Shown in pieces: positions 48,101 to 64,000 of a stretch of 64,000 bases of DNA. This DNA comes from Lophius americanus (Eukaryota; Chordata; Actinopteri; Lophiiformes; Lophiidae). Below the pieces are notes generated by a model. The model was given only the letters and a program-made list of their open reading frames with translations, had not been told where the DNA came from and did not search any database. Location of the stretch: NCBI GenBank assembly GCA_037951165.1, contig JBBDHG010000051.1, positions 6,422,001 to 6,486,000 on the forward strand. Reading direction: 5' to 3'. The translations under genes and the position numbers were made by a program. Numbering within the stretch: position 1 is the first letter of the stretch; each line of letters starts with the position of its first letter.

Positions 48101-48593
48101 ACTGTGCTCAAAGCTCTGAACACTCCTGGGCTTAAAAGGCTTGGAGAGACATCGTACTGCGTCAGTACGTATCAGAGATGCTGCAGAATCAGATTTACTT
48201 AACCGATTGATGGGTTTGTGAAAGGTAAGACGTTCTGTCTTGAGGAAAAAACAGCCAGAATATTTCAGTTCTTTCAAACTACTGGCAAAGATCCATCTTC
48301 AACCATCAATAACAGAGATCCAGTATTTTCCCTTTAATTAGAGTCTAGAAGTCTCAGATGTAACCTTCACCTAAGTGGGCGTAGAGTACTCTCTGACTGA
48401 TCTGGATCTTCTGCTCTTTCTCTGTCCAGCACTGAGTGTCTCTGAGGAGACGGACTGCAGACTGGTGGTGGAAGAAGAACTGAAGTTTAAGCTGCTGGAG
48501 GTCAGACAGATGAGGAGCGACATAGACGAGCTGTGGAAAACCATCTCCAACTACTATGATCAGTGTATGGCTGGCACGTGTGTGTCCCAGTGA
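33124..48593 (+). CDS. cep85l: CEP85L, centrosomal coiled-coil protein
   Basis: Centrosome/spindle-pole coiled-coil protein; in human it acts in neuronal migration. Thirteen exons join in frame with GT-AG ends: 33124-33172, 35253-35417, 36910-37766, 39311-39396, 41188-41305, 41398-41538, 42133-42285, 43611-43765, 44004-44121, 44215-44265, 45342-45449, 45920-46100, 48430-48593. They total 2,346 nt, 781 aa (human 805). It starts MWGR like human. It has the conserved SDSGDTGIGT...CSDSVE motif (about 55-71), a Ser-rich region ending SVRTQMWLAEQ, then coiled coil from VKEGLLRQRELEIDRQKQQI through TRDRYISSLKKKC and LEKYLSDLPTLEEVQ. The C-terminal ALCSILAQRAQGK and RSDIDELWKTIS blocks are also conserved. 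Exon 12 could start at 45920, 45923 or 45926 (repeated CAG). Confidence 0.95.
33545..34040. repeat. Degenerate CAGTTTCTCTGTAG-type repeat
   Basis: About 500 bp of diverged 14-20 bp units (AGTTTCTCTGTAGTT and variants) in CEP85L intron 1. Confidence 0.8.
35253..35417 (+). CDS. cep85l: CEP85L exon 2, conserved N-terminal motif
   Basis: Encodes RRHSTVSDSGDTGIGTYCSD followed by SVE. This is the most conserved N-terminal stretch of CEP85L; human lissencephaly-linked variants are reported in this part (established knowledge, recalled). Acceptor TTTTTTAG, donor GGAAG|GTAGGT. Confidence 0.95.
35508..35990 (+). mobile_element. LINE 3'-end fragment
   Basis: Broken plus-strand frames read like the end of a fish non-LTR ORF2: YRTVGVKKEMRRKVKC, FGHLIRMPPG-like sequence around 35790-35830 (TGGGTGGTTCGGGCATCTGA), RRLRAGPRTLWRDYVSHLAW-like near 35865-35915. 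Stops break it. In CEP85L intron 2. Confidence 0.65.
36243..36805 (+). mobile_element. Tc1-like transposon remnant split by a SINE
   Basis: Begins with CAGCCATAACATTATGGCCAC, a Tc1-like terminus. It resumes after an insertion with GTCAGTGGGTGGGATA, GCAGGAAAAATG and CTCCAGAACTGCAGGTCTTG, matching the 5' region of a fish Tc1-like transposase gene. It stops before the catalytic domain. Confidence 0.75.
36360..36501 (-). mobile_element. tRNA-derived SINE
   Basis: The minus strand starts GCGGCTGTAGCTCAGTGGGT (A box) with a B box GGTTTGAGTCC about 35 nt on, then a tRNA-unrelated body. It sits inside a Tc1-like remnant. A diverged ~20-bp sequence (ATCTC..TTACCATG) occurs on both sides, possibly a target duplication. 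Confidence 0.75.
36910..37766 (+). CDS. cep85l: CEP85L exon 3, large Ser-rich exon
   Basis: 857 nt covering the low-complexity Ser/Pro/Gln-rich N-terminal half. Conserved anchors are PLSFQPLTQL, MKHCQPMRRCSSLTKL, MNYSPLPEAK and SVRTQMWLAEQ. The upstream ATG at 36897 lies before the acceptor (CTTTACAG) and is not used. Donor AAAG|GTAAGA. Confidence 0.95.
38851..38924. repeat. Near-perfect inverted repeat with (ATT)n arms
   Basis: Left arm 38851-38878 (ACCAAAGAGGTAATAATAAT...) and right arm 38894-38924 (...ATTATTACCTCTTTGGT) pair fully apart from one extra trinucleotide. A 15-nt AT-rich loop separates them. In CEP85L intron 3. Confidence 0.9.
39311..39396 (+). CDS. cep85l: CEP85L exon 4, coiled-coil start
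   Basis: 86 nt encoding TALGSSLPVNTLVKVKEGLL and RQRELEID, matching human KIKEGLLRQKEIVIDRQ. Acceptor GTTGCCAG; the final Arg codon is completed by exon 5. Confidence 0.92.
39985..40500. repeat. ~23-bp minisatellite in CEP85L intron
   Basis: About 20 units of GTTCATGCAGTGAAACAGTC followed by CAG, with substitutions and occasional longer units. The minus-strand open frame here is an artefact. Confidence 0.93.
41188..41538 (+). CDS. cep85l: CEP85L exons 5 and 6 around a 92-bp intron
   Basis: Exon 5 (41188-41305) encodes QKQQILHLQSRIRENELRAH; exon 6 (41398-41538) encodes VAELKVLHLNEFYKQVTKKY and EDIRKLEEK. The intervening 92-bp intron is GT-AG and contains an in-frame TGA, so retention would truncate the protein. 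Both exons are coiled coil. Confidence 0.93.
42133..42285 (+). CDS. cep85l: CEP85L exon 7
   Basis: Encodes TRDRYISSLKKKCKRENELN and IEILEKYLSDLPTLEEVQTQ, nearly identical to human. 153 nt, phase 0. Confidence 0.95.
43140..43345 (+). repeat. Dispersed repeat, copy 2
   Basis: Homologous to 5200-5425 by shared ordered landmarks (GATCCTTCGTG, CATCAACCTTAGT, GATTTTGGGAAAGG, TCTCCAAAGGTTTTCAGGCC). Sits in CEP85L intron 7. Family unknown. Confidence 0.6.
43611..44265 (+). CDS. cep85l: CEP85L exons 8-10, coiled coil
   Basis: Exons 43611-43765, 44004-44121 and 44215-44265 encode QKEVRTKAEDLQRTMSRLQK, KRENELIATVLRYRIK-type sequence up to the donor, LQKKVQQCLDDGVRMPMQDL and LIEHQKEECEKLSVQLK. They align with human up to IIDSQQDEIDRMILEIQ. 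Exon 9 has a weak pyrimidine tract (GTGATGAAG). Phases agree. Confidence 0.88.
44781..44806. repeat. (TG)n microsatellite
   Basis: Thirteen TG dinucleotides in CEP85L intron 10. Confidence 0.93.
45342..45449 (+). CDS. cep85l: CEP85L exon 11
   Basis: 108 nt encoding AATMRLQNKRDLLHQQQPFP followed by a Ser/Pro-rich linker. Poorly conserved; the human protein has about 20-40 more coiled-coil residues here. Chosen by clean acceptor (TTTTTAG) and donor (CACAG|GTATCA) and phase. Confidence 0.7.
45920..46100 (+). CDS. cep85l: CEP85L exon 12
   Basis: Encodes EVARLLKEMSLCLLDLQALC and ILAQRAQGKDPNLSLLLGMK, matching human FKEMSCCLFDLKALCSIL... The start could be 45920, 45923 or 45926 because AG occurs three times in frame. 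Confidence 0.93.
48430..48593 (+). CDS. cep85l: CEP85L last exon and stop
   Basis: Encodes SVSEETDCRLVVEEEL, VRQMRSDIDELWKTISNYYD and ends GTCVSQ-stop. Human ends with the similar DNCITQ. The stop is TGA at 48591-48593, ten bases before a minisatellite begins. In the CEP85L frame another stop follows within about 30 nt. Confidence 0.95.
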
Positions 48594-48603
48594 TTCCCAG
48601 TAC

Positions 48604-48985
48604 TCCCCGGCTCCGGTGGACCTTAACCAGAACCCTCCTGCACTGGTGGACTGTAACCAGTACTTTCCTGCACTGGTGGACTGTAACCAGTACTTTCCTG
48701 CACTGGTGGACTGTAACCAGTACCTTCCTGCACTGGTGGACTGTAACCAGTACTTTCCTGCACTGGTGGACTGTAACCAGTACTTTCCGGCACTGGTGGA
48801 CTGTAACCAGTACCTTCCTGCACTGGTGGACTGTAACCAGTACCTTCCTGCACTGGTGGACTGTAACCAGTACCTTCCTGCACTGGTGGACTGTAACCAG
48901 TACCTTCCTGCACTGGTGGACTGTAACCAGTACCTTCCTGCACTGGTGGACTGTAACCAGTACCCTCTTGCTCCAGTAAAGCTTA
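48604..48985. repeat. 30-bp minisatellite in CEP85L 3' UTR
   Basis: Eleven near-identical 30-bp units (CACTGGTGGACTGTAACCAG + TACYTTCCTG) with a degenerate unit at each end. Because the unit is a multiple of three and lacks stops in several frames, long artefactual open frames appear on both strands. The repeat starts right after the CEP85L stop, so it is transcribed as 3' UTR. Confidence 0.95.
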
Positions 48986-49104
48986 ACCAGTACCCCTGAC
49001 CAACCACAACAGTAAAATCGGTTTGGGTTCTGGTCCTCATTTTTTCTGTCTGGCAGTTGTTGATTCTAGAATCCTGGTGGAGCTCAGATCTTATTCACAG
49101 AACT

Positions 49105-49110
49105 AATAAA
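49105..49110 (+). terminator. cep85l: Candidate CEP85L poly(A) signal
   Basis: AATAAA about 510 nt after the stop codon and 120 nt past the minisatellite. It is the first canonical signal on this strand after the stop. Confidence 0.5.
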
Positions 49111-52100
49111 AAAGAATTTCCCGTCTAATTTCTGACAAAGCCGGTTTCACGGTTCTGCTATCCCCCTCCCAGAATCCACCAAATATCAGATGCTATAAAC
49201 CCATCCGGTTGATATTTGGTCTATCCCTGGTCCAAAGTTTTTTGTGCATACGTGCGTTCCAGTGTGTATATATATATTTGCATATATTTTTAACAGAATT
49301 GCATTGATCACCAGAAAATGACTTTTGATACTTGAGATTAATTTAATAGGAAATCCTGCTCAAATACTATCCTGCTCAAAGACTTTCAGTTTATAATATT
49401 TTAGCAGCAATCTCTGTACTTTTACTCTTTGTGGTACTTTTTTACACCACATGCTCTGTAACACTCTCTCGGCAGTCCTTCAGCTCACTCTACGTTCTCT
49501 GTATGGGATACATTCACTTCTCAGTCAAGTACGTCCATGTTAGGACAAACGACACAGCTCCGTACCACCGGTGTCGGACCGCTTTATGTCACCCGGTAAT
49601 CCCACAAGATGTATTTCCAAATGAATGATATACTTATGGCAATTCTTTATTGTTTTTATGTCTTTTTATTCCCGCTGTTTGGCTGCCGTGTCTCAAGCAG
49701 GAATTCTGTTGACTTTCAGATACAATTCTGTAACTTCACTCACAGAAGAAAGAGAAAATCATGTTTTATAGCAATTTCCAATTACATAATCTAGTTTATT
49801 GATGCCAGGATTTTTAATTCAACTTCTCGTAAAGCTATTCATGGTTGATTATTTAAATTTAAAAAAACTCACGTACCCCCACGTAACATGTGACGTGACA
49901 AATCTTATATAAAAGAAACACTATTTTTTGTGTCGTAAAACCTATTCAGCAAAGCTACCATGAATGTTGTTGAACTGCAAAAACAAATTCAAAAATGTCT
50001 TCCAAAATTAAAAAGAAACAAAATAAAAACTTTCAATCTGATTTATTTTTCAAAACATGAGGCATAACGATAAGATAAAAGCCGGACGTAGCTCAGATCT
50101 CTGACTAATGGCAGCGTTCAAATAATTTTCATAAATATGTTCTACGTTATCTATTTTATATCCCAAATCATTTTCATTCATACCAAAACATCAGAGATGA
50201 CAGGAAGTTGGTGGTAAACTTCACCATTTGGTAAACCTTACTACCTGATCAGGTTACAGCAGTGGGCGGGGCTTAATAGCACTACAGCATCCCCTTTTAA
50301 AATTTCAAAGAGGCAGGCCATAATTAAAAGGTGCGAAAAGCCATTATGCAGTTTGACACCCTCCTACTTTGACCTCAAAGCTATAAAAACAAGACCTCTC
50401 TCTTTGTCTGTGCCTTGACCAGAACCTCCATCCAAGTTTTGTTGTGTCTCCTCCTGTAGTCGTCATGATTTTCTTTAAGCATTCCATTTTATAGTCTCTC
50501 TCCTTTCAAGACGTAAGATCAATCCTGTGCGTCCGGAACAGATACGTCAATAACAAATGACGCTGTAGCAAATATTTAATTGAGTAATTATTGTTTTTTG
50601 GTTGATAAATCTATGTTCCAAAAGTCGTGTGGTCCAGCAGGACATGAAGCGACACCAACAACTAACAACAGACTTACCATCAGTAAACAAACCTTCTGAG
50701 CATGCTCAGTCAACAGCAGCTTGTCATCAACCTTTAATTGGATTACTTACCTAATATTAATTAAACTGTCAGTCAATCTTATTATTTCCATGATCTCAAT
50801 TGAAGCAGAAACGGGTCTGGGTTATTATGGGTCTGCTGACTGAACAGGTTAAGAACTCATGAATTATGAAAAGTAGCTCCTGCTGCTCTGCGCCAAAGCT
50901 TTCCTTCATATTTTTCACCATCCCATTAGCTCTAGAATCTTTATCCTAAATCGACTTCAGTGTTTTAATTTGACCGATAAACAGTCTTAAAGAACCAAAA
51001 ACAGTTTTCAGTGATTTTGTGACGAGCCTTTTGACGCTGGCAAAATGTTAAAAAAAAAACATCTGCCACTTTTTCACAGTTGAGGTTTAGGTCTTAAAAA
51101 AAAGACAAAGTGCTCCAGAAGTATTGCAAATTAACCAAAGTGGAATCAAGCTTTATTTTAAGACTAAACAAATTGAATACATCGGCTATAGGGATGCTCA
51201 TATAATGTAGAAAGGGAGGAAAGGGGGAAAAGTTCGACAGGTGAATGCTGGAGGTCACAGAGACGGATTCTACTCTCTGTTCAGGTTGGCATATTTGACT
51301 GTATCTCCCTGTTCCTGACAGAATAATCATTACAAACTGTAAAGGGACAGGAAACATAAGTAACTAAGAGATATTTACAGCATATACACAACTGGGGATA
51401 ACCCCTAAATGAGTGTGTTCAATGACATGAATATTACACGTGATATAGTGCCGATGGCGGAGTCACAGGAACATCTACTACTCTAGAACCAGAACGGGAC
51501 AAAAGGACCAGACCTTCTAGGTGGTGGTGGGAACAATTGACTTCCACTATAAGTCCATCCATAAGTATCATAACAAAAGCATGTGTGATCCACGCACTGT
51601 GCTAAAAAATCTTACAGTAACATTCATATATGAGCCTGGCTCAGAATCTGGGCTCGTATTCGGGTCTTTCTGGGGGCCCTTGAAGTGAAAAGGTATGGGA
51701 ATCACCGGGAGAAGTTAAAACAACAATAACCAAAAAGATGAAAATGTCCAAAAGTACATGAGAGATCTTCCTGTCATCCCAACACTCCCCTTTCACCCTC
51801 CCTTTTTCTAGCATGTAGGAACCCACACTCTGTCTGGAGATATGGAGGTTCAGTAGAAACGAAACCCAAGTTCTGACCATAAGAAGGAACAGACCAGACA
51901 AGTGGACCCATTAAATTCATCATTTGGTTCTTATGCTGAATGCGGCTCTGAGGAGCTTCAGCGGCACTACAACTAATAAGGTGGTTGGTTTCTTAGGTGT
52001 CAAAACATTTCATGCATGACCGTGAGGAAACATTCAGCATCCCACTGGTGAGATTCCAGGATGTTTACCCTCTTAACCGTTAGAAACGATGCCTGCCAGT

Positions 52101-53836
52101 CCTCTTCGCTTCATTCAGCTTTTTGAACCCTGGATCCATCACTTAATAAATTGAGTAAAACTCTTTGTACTCCATAAGTTTCACTTAATTTGCTGTAAAA
52201 AATCTTGGTCAAGTTCATTTAGACGGCATTCCCCGGTCTGACATTTGTTTAACAGGGTGTTCTTCTGATACTTAGACTGATGAGCCATAACATTAAAACT
52301 ACCTGACTAATACTGTGTAGGTAACCTTTTTCTCATGTCTCTAAGTGTTCTGGCACCTCTTTATCAGAGCCGACATTATCTTCTGTGGGACATTACTGGG
52401 GAAAGATGCATGAATTATTATTATTTTTGTTCCTTTATAGTTTTATGCTGAGACGAAGAGGAAATGATCTGTTTAAAAGTAGGTTCAGATGGAGATTGTG
52501 GCCCTTTGCAGAGGTTTGCGCCCTCTGAGTGCTTTTACCGCTTCTTGTATAAAACATCAAAATTTCAGTTTTCTGGCAGTGACTGAGATCAGAGTAGAGG
52601 GCTGTGTTGTGAGCGGACTTGGGCCACTCAAATTTATGTCTGAGTCATGGAGGAAATCCCGACAGTGTCTGACCTTCTACAGCAGTGTGGCGAGGATACG
52701 ATGATGATTGAATGAATGTTAAAGCCAAACGTATGACCGTGAGTTAAAGACAGGCAGGCGTGTCTGGAGCAGCGTTGTTACACTGACAGCAGTGTTAAAT
52801 CTCTATTCTGGGCTCTTCTTGGATTTTTTTATATGACAGAGACGCTGGCACAATGACATAAGAGGGCATTTGTAGTTTTAAATACATTGATGGGTTTTCC
52901 TGAGCCAGTGGAGCCGGTTAAGATTGTGAGAAAAAAAAACTATTTTTTTGACTCTTTTATTTTCCTGATATCTGCAGTAAACAAAGAAGAAAAACACTGG
53001 AAATGGTTTTAATTTTTTTCATAAAACAAACAGCGAAGGATAACTTGAATTATACTTCTCAGATTGGTAATGAAGAATTGTCGTGGTTTTGGGCCACGAT
53101 CTTCATATCGTCAGAACCTTTTAAGAGACACAGCAAAGTTTAAAAGGTCCGTTCAGAAGGAAACAGATATCGGACGTATTTTATATTTGCTCTCCAGATT
53201 ATTGCCCCCTCCCCCTCCCCTGATATGACATTGCCCGATGTAGAATGATTGAAAACATGGGCTAAGTCTTTGGAACTTGTAAGATGTGGAGGCTGCAGGG
53301 CTTCCTGACTGAACGTTGTCGTAGACAGAGAAACAAAGTTAACCCCAAACATAACATGAGCCGAGCCAATTAGAGAAGCAGCGTTAACGACCATGACAGA
53401 CCACCGCGGGTAAATCTTCTCCACCTTTCATATAACAAGTTAATCAGGAAGTTGTGACGTCATTAAGTTCCTAATCCAGACCTCAGAAAATCACTTTACA
53501 ACCAGGAGCACAATGATCAGCAACCGCCTCCTCTGGGATCATCTTAGAAACATCTCCTTCCTCTACAGACTTCCCCTGACTAACTCAGTAAAATATCCCA
53601 CACACGCTTCCTCTCCACCTCCAGAACTGTCAGACATGTACTTTTATGCCAAATCATTGCCACATGCCCAGAATAAACCCCAAATCCCACCACCCAGAAC
53701 ACCGAGATGAAGAAGGGAAAACACACTGCTTCTGTTCTCCCTAGTCCCCAGGCTTCTCCAAGAATTCTAGGATTCAGTTCTTAGAGAGGGATGATCCCAC
53801 CAACCCTCTCCACAAACCAAAGGTTCTGTTAAGCCT
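49111..53836. other. Intergenic spacer, CEP85L to GOPC
   Basis: Tail-to-tail spacer. A TATAAAAA at 50382-50389 looks like a TATA box, but no coding exon follows. A transposon-terminus-like tract (GAGCCATAACATTAAAAC) occurs near 52283. I searched by eye for the 52-residue phospholamban frame expected near CEP85L in vertebrates and did not find it. The GOPC 3' UTR must occupy the right end. Confidence 0.5.
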
Positions 53837-61445
<7,609 letters not shown>

Positions 61446-61714
61446 CTTTTGGAGAAAGGAAGCAGATGAAAAACAGAAAGAAACCCATTAGAGAAAGTCT
61501 GATTTAACGCAACAGAGTTCAAGTTAAGCAAAGTCAGAGGAAAATGCATACATGCAGTATTGAAAAGAGGGACTGAAAGCAGTAAAAGTAGTGGGTGAGC
61601 AACAGCAGGAAGCCCCAAAGCAAAGGACTGAACAAATGAATACATGCTATACAGACGGCTGCTATTGTTTTCATGAACCACACTAAAACACTAAGACAAC
61701 CAGATCATCCAGAC
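61446..61714 (-). other. gopc: GOPC intron upstream of microexon
   Basis: No further GOPC exon was recognised between here and the window end; no match to the N-terminal MFRWLEVLEKEFDKAF-type sequence was seen. The 5' exons must lie beyond 64000. Confidence 0.5.
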
Positions 61715-62620
61715 CCGTGGTTCTTAACCTTTTTGAGTCGCAACCGCCAAGACAACTTTCGCTGGTGTTCGAGACCCCCCATCACAACCGCCCCCGCTCT
61801 CCCTTCCCTCCTCCATCCCAGTGTGGATGGATGGATACAGCCCAAAAGTGGAGCAGATAGACTGAAAGACCCACTGAGAAATCCACTTTGATTTCATAGT
61901 CTTCTCCCTTTAATTGTTGTAAATAAAACTCTGGCTCTAATTTAACACTCCTCTGATTGCAGAAATGGAAAGATGGATGAAAACAACAACCAAGTGTGGC
62001 GATAGTCAACAAGTGTGAAAGAGAAAAAGGTTTTGGATACAAGAGAACTGCAGCAGCTTTACCTCCGTGGACGAGCTAACACTCAAGATGTCCAGCAATA
62101 TTTCTGAATGATACTGACACTGGACAGATCGAAGATCTGCCGCTACCGGTACCGGCCCTGGCGCCCTAAGGGGTTGGTGCTGCTGTCAGGCTTTCAGATG
62201 ACTCGCCCTGAGACAGTTCCTGCTGACCCAGGTTTTGAGCTGGAACACTTTTTCTGTGAAGCCATCGCTCGATTTTTTTTTTCAATCAAAAACGACAGCT
62301 AGCGAACCTGCTGCAGCTGCTGGCTAAAGCATCATCAGCTCCAAAACGCCAGTCCGTTTCCTTTTATTCTGCTGTGTGTGGCTGAACAGAATCTCAGGCG
62401 CACACAATTCAACTTATACGAACTCAGGTGATGTAATGAATTCTGGACAAATAATGAAACGGAAAACAAGTCAAAACAACTCCCTTGTTAAATTCATGGA
62501 ATTTAATATTTATTATGAAAATTTATATTTTTCCCACAATCATCCTGCGACCCCTGGAAATCATTTCCCAAGCCCGGTGGCGGTCGGGACCTCCGGGTTG
62601 AGAAAGGCTGATCTAAACAG
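61715..62620. mobile_element. hAT-like non-autonomous element
   Basis: The left end reads GTGGTTCTTAACCTTTTTGA and the right end, reversed, GCCTTTCTCAACCCGGAGGT. These resemble the CAG(N)GGTTCTCAACC termini of hAT (Charlie-type) elements. Both ends carry a CGACCCC/GCGACCCC-type tract. No transposase is seen in the ~900 bp between. I could not find a clean 8-bp target duplication. Confidence 0.6.
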
Positions 62621-63099
62621 CAGCTGCTGAATAGTAACTTCATTCGGCTCTTCCCTTTTTTTTCTTCTTTTTTTTTTTAGGAGTCGCCACGTCGGATTGT
62701 CCCGTTCAAATTGAAATTGCATGAGCAATGAAGAAGGTGAAACGGTAGAAATGGGTAGCTGTATCATATCACAGTTTGTACATCTGTAGTCACCTGTCTG
62801 CAGTTATGTAGTAATTTCCTGACGTACAGGTGCAGAATATATGTGCTGGTACAGAACGAATGTGCTGCTTGACCATTGATTGTAATCATAATAATATTAA
62901 TAAAAACTAATCTTTATTTATTTAGCATTTTCTCAAAACCTAAACACTTAGTGTTCTGATCGACTCCAAAGGTTTGTCCCCCGATGAGTATGTCTGGGGT
63001 ATGTGGCAGCTGTCAAAGCTGGTTCTACAGCACAGCTGTTCCAGTGCTGTGTACCACATGACAGGATGTGAAGCTTTTGCTGTCTGTGATCTACTTCTA

Positions 63100-63215
63100 C
63101 CATGTACTTCAACCACGTACTTCAACCACGTACTTCAACCACGTACTTCAACCATCTACTTCAACCATGTACTTCAACCATGTACTTTAACCACGTACTT
63201 CAACCATCTACTGCC
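63100..63215. repeat. 13-bp tandem repeat CAACCACGTACTT
   Basis: Nine units of CAACCACGTACTT with ATG/ATC variants. Confidence 0.9.
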
Positions 63216-64000
63216 AGAGTCCACAATGTGGAGGCTGACCACCAGAAGTGACAAATTAATGTTTCACTCCCATTGTCACATAATCATGACAATAAGGGAT
63301 TGGATTATTCATCTTCCATGGACTAGACTAATATATTACTGTACATAAGCTATAAAACAAACTACTTCCGAGAAAGCTGTTTCTGTACGTCTCATGTTTG
63401 AAAAGATACAAGGAACAAAGGAATTGAATCTTTGAAACCTAATTTCTCTTTCATCGCCCTTCAGAAAAATCAATCAATCAAACTGTACTTCACAAAAGAT
63501 AAATGAGATAGAAAAAGTAAAGATATAATGTGTACTGTACTGTACAAGTACTGTACTGTAGATCAGATTATCATATCAGGATGTTTTATGAACTTTTTTG
63601 CAGGTGTTGTAAAATAAAAACAACTGAGTGACAACATGATAAAACAAAGATATTTGCACTCAAGGTATACCATACTTTAACTGGGCACAGCCATTTTTCC
63701 ATACAACACACCGACTCGTGTGAAACATATTATTTTTATGAGATCATAAGTTGCTCCTGCTAGAGTCAACATAAATTAAAACAGGATGACAAAATGTATG
63801 TAATAATATATATTATAGGTTCACTAATTATAGTTTTCTTGGCCGATCAATCTTTCTCCAGAGCTAATATACCAGCAGAGTAGCTGCTACCCTCTGCTAA
63901 AGACTTCCATTCAAACGCAAGCCTCAGCCCCCCTTGTCTGTTATTGTAGGAGAAGATTAAATCTGCTTCCAAGTCAATTTATTATTTGGCTAAATATATG
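63216..64000. other. No gene seen at right edge
   Basis: AT-rich sequence with short stop-bounded frames only. Probably GOPC intron, given that the gene's 5' exons are missing from the window. Confidence 0.4.

Noticed and set aside
48354..49040. Long repeat-encoded open frames on both strands (up to 228 codons) over the 30-bp minisatellite
   Set aside because: They arise because the 30-bp unit is a multiple of three without stops. They overlap the CEP85L last exon out of frame and have no non-repeat homology.
51641..51901. 86-codon minus-strand frame with a hydrophobic stretch (DIFIFLVIVV)
   Set aside because: Considered as a phospholamban-like or terminal exon, but no motif matches and no splice framing is convincing.

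Overview
The window is vertebrate nuclear DNA, almost certainly from a ray-finned (teleost) fish. Evidence: intron-split genes with GT-AG junctions, intronless connexin coding regions of the type expanded in fish, and dense fish-type dispersed repeats (Tc1-like and hAT-like DNA transposons, tRNA-derived SINEs, LINE reverse-transcriptase remnants, many minisatellites). The species cannot be named from sequence alone.

Layout, left to right. (1) 0-11 kb: two connexin genes pointing apart. The left one (minus, 391 aa) has a six-copy 18-residue repeat in its tail. The right one (plus, 241 aa) has a very short tail and a TATA-type upstream exon. Satellites surround them, including a ~1.85 kb array of ~46-bp units. 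(2) 11.2-28.5 kb: MCM9, minus strand, 14 coding exons, an intact frame of about 1,215 aa, with a CpG-rich candidate promoter near 30.0-30.4 kb. (3) 30.4-33 kb: a LINE-rich spacer. (4) 33.1-48.6 kb: CEP85L, plus strand, 13 coding exons, about 781 aa, ending just before a 30-bp minisatellite. (5) 48.6-53.8 kb: intergenic. (6) 53.8-61.4 kb and beyond: the 3' seven exons of GOPC, minus strand; its 5' exons lie past the right edge.

MCM9 and CEP85L are neighbours in human 6q22 and GOPC is nearby, so this is a rearranged, compacted version of that block. ASF1A and PLN, which sit inside MCM9 and CEP85L in human, were not found by eye. The genes do not form a pathway: gap-junction channels, a DNA-repair helicase, a centrosome/microtubule protein and a Golgi trafficking adaptor are simply linked. 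No prokaryote-style or wholly new gene system was found. The most notable signals are atypical second-loop cysteines in both connexins, the in-frame repeat in one connexin tail, a 24-nt GOPC microexon matching the 8-residue alternative insert of mammalian GOPC, a duplicated MCM9 splice donor, and a promoter palindrome with CCAAT, ETS, CRE and E2F-type sites.
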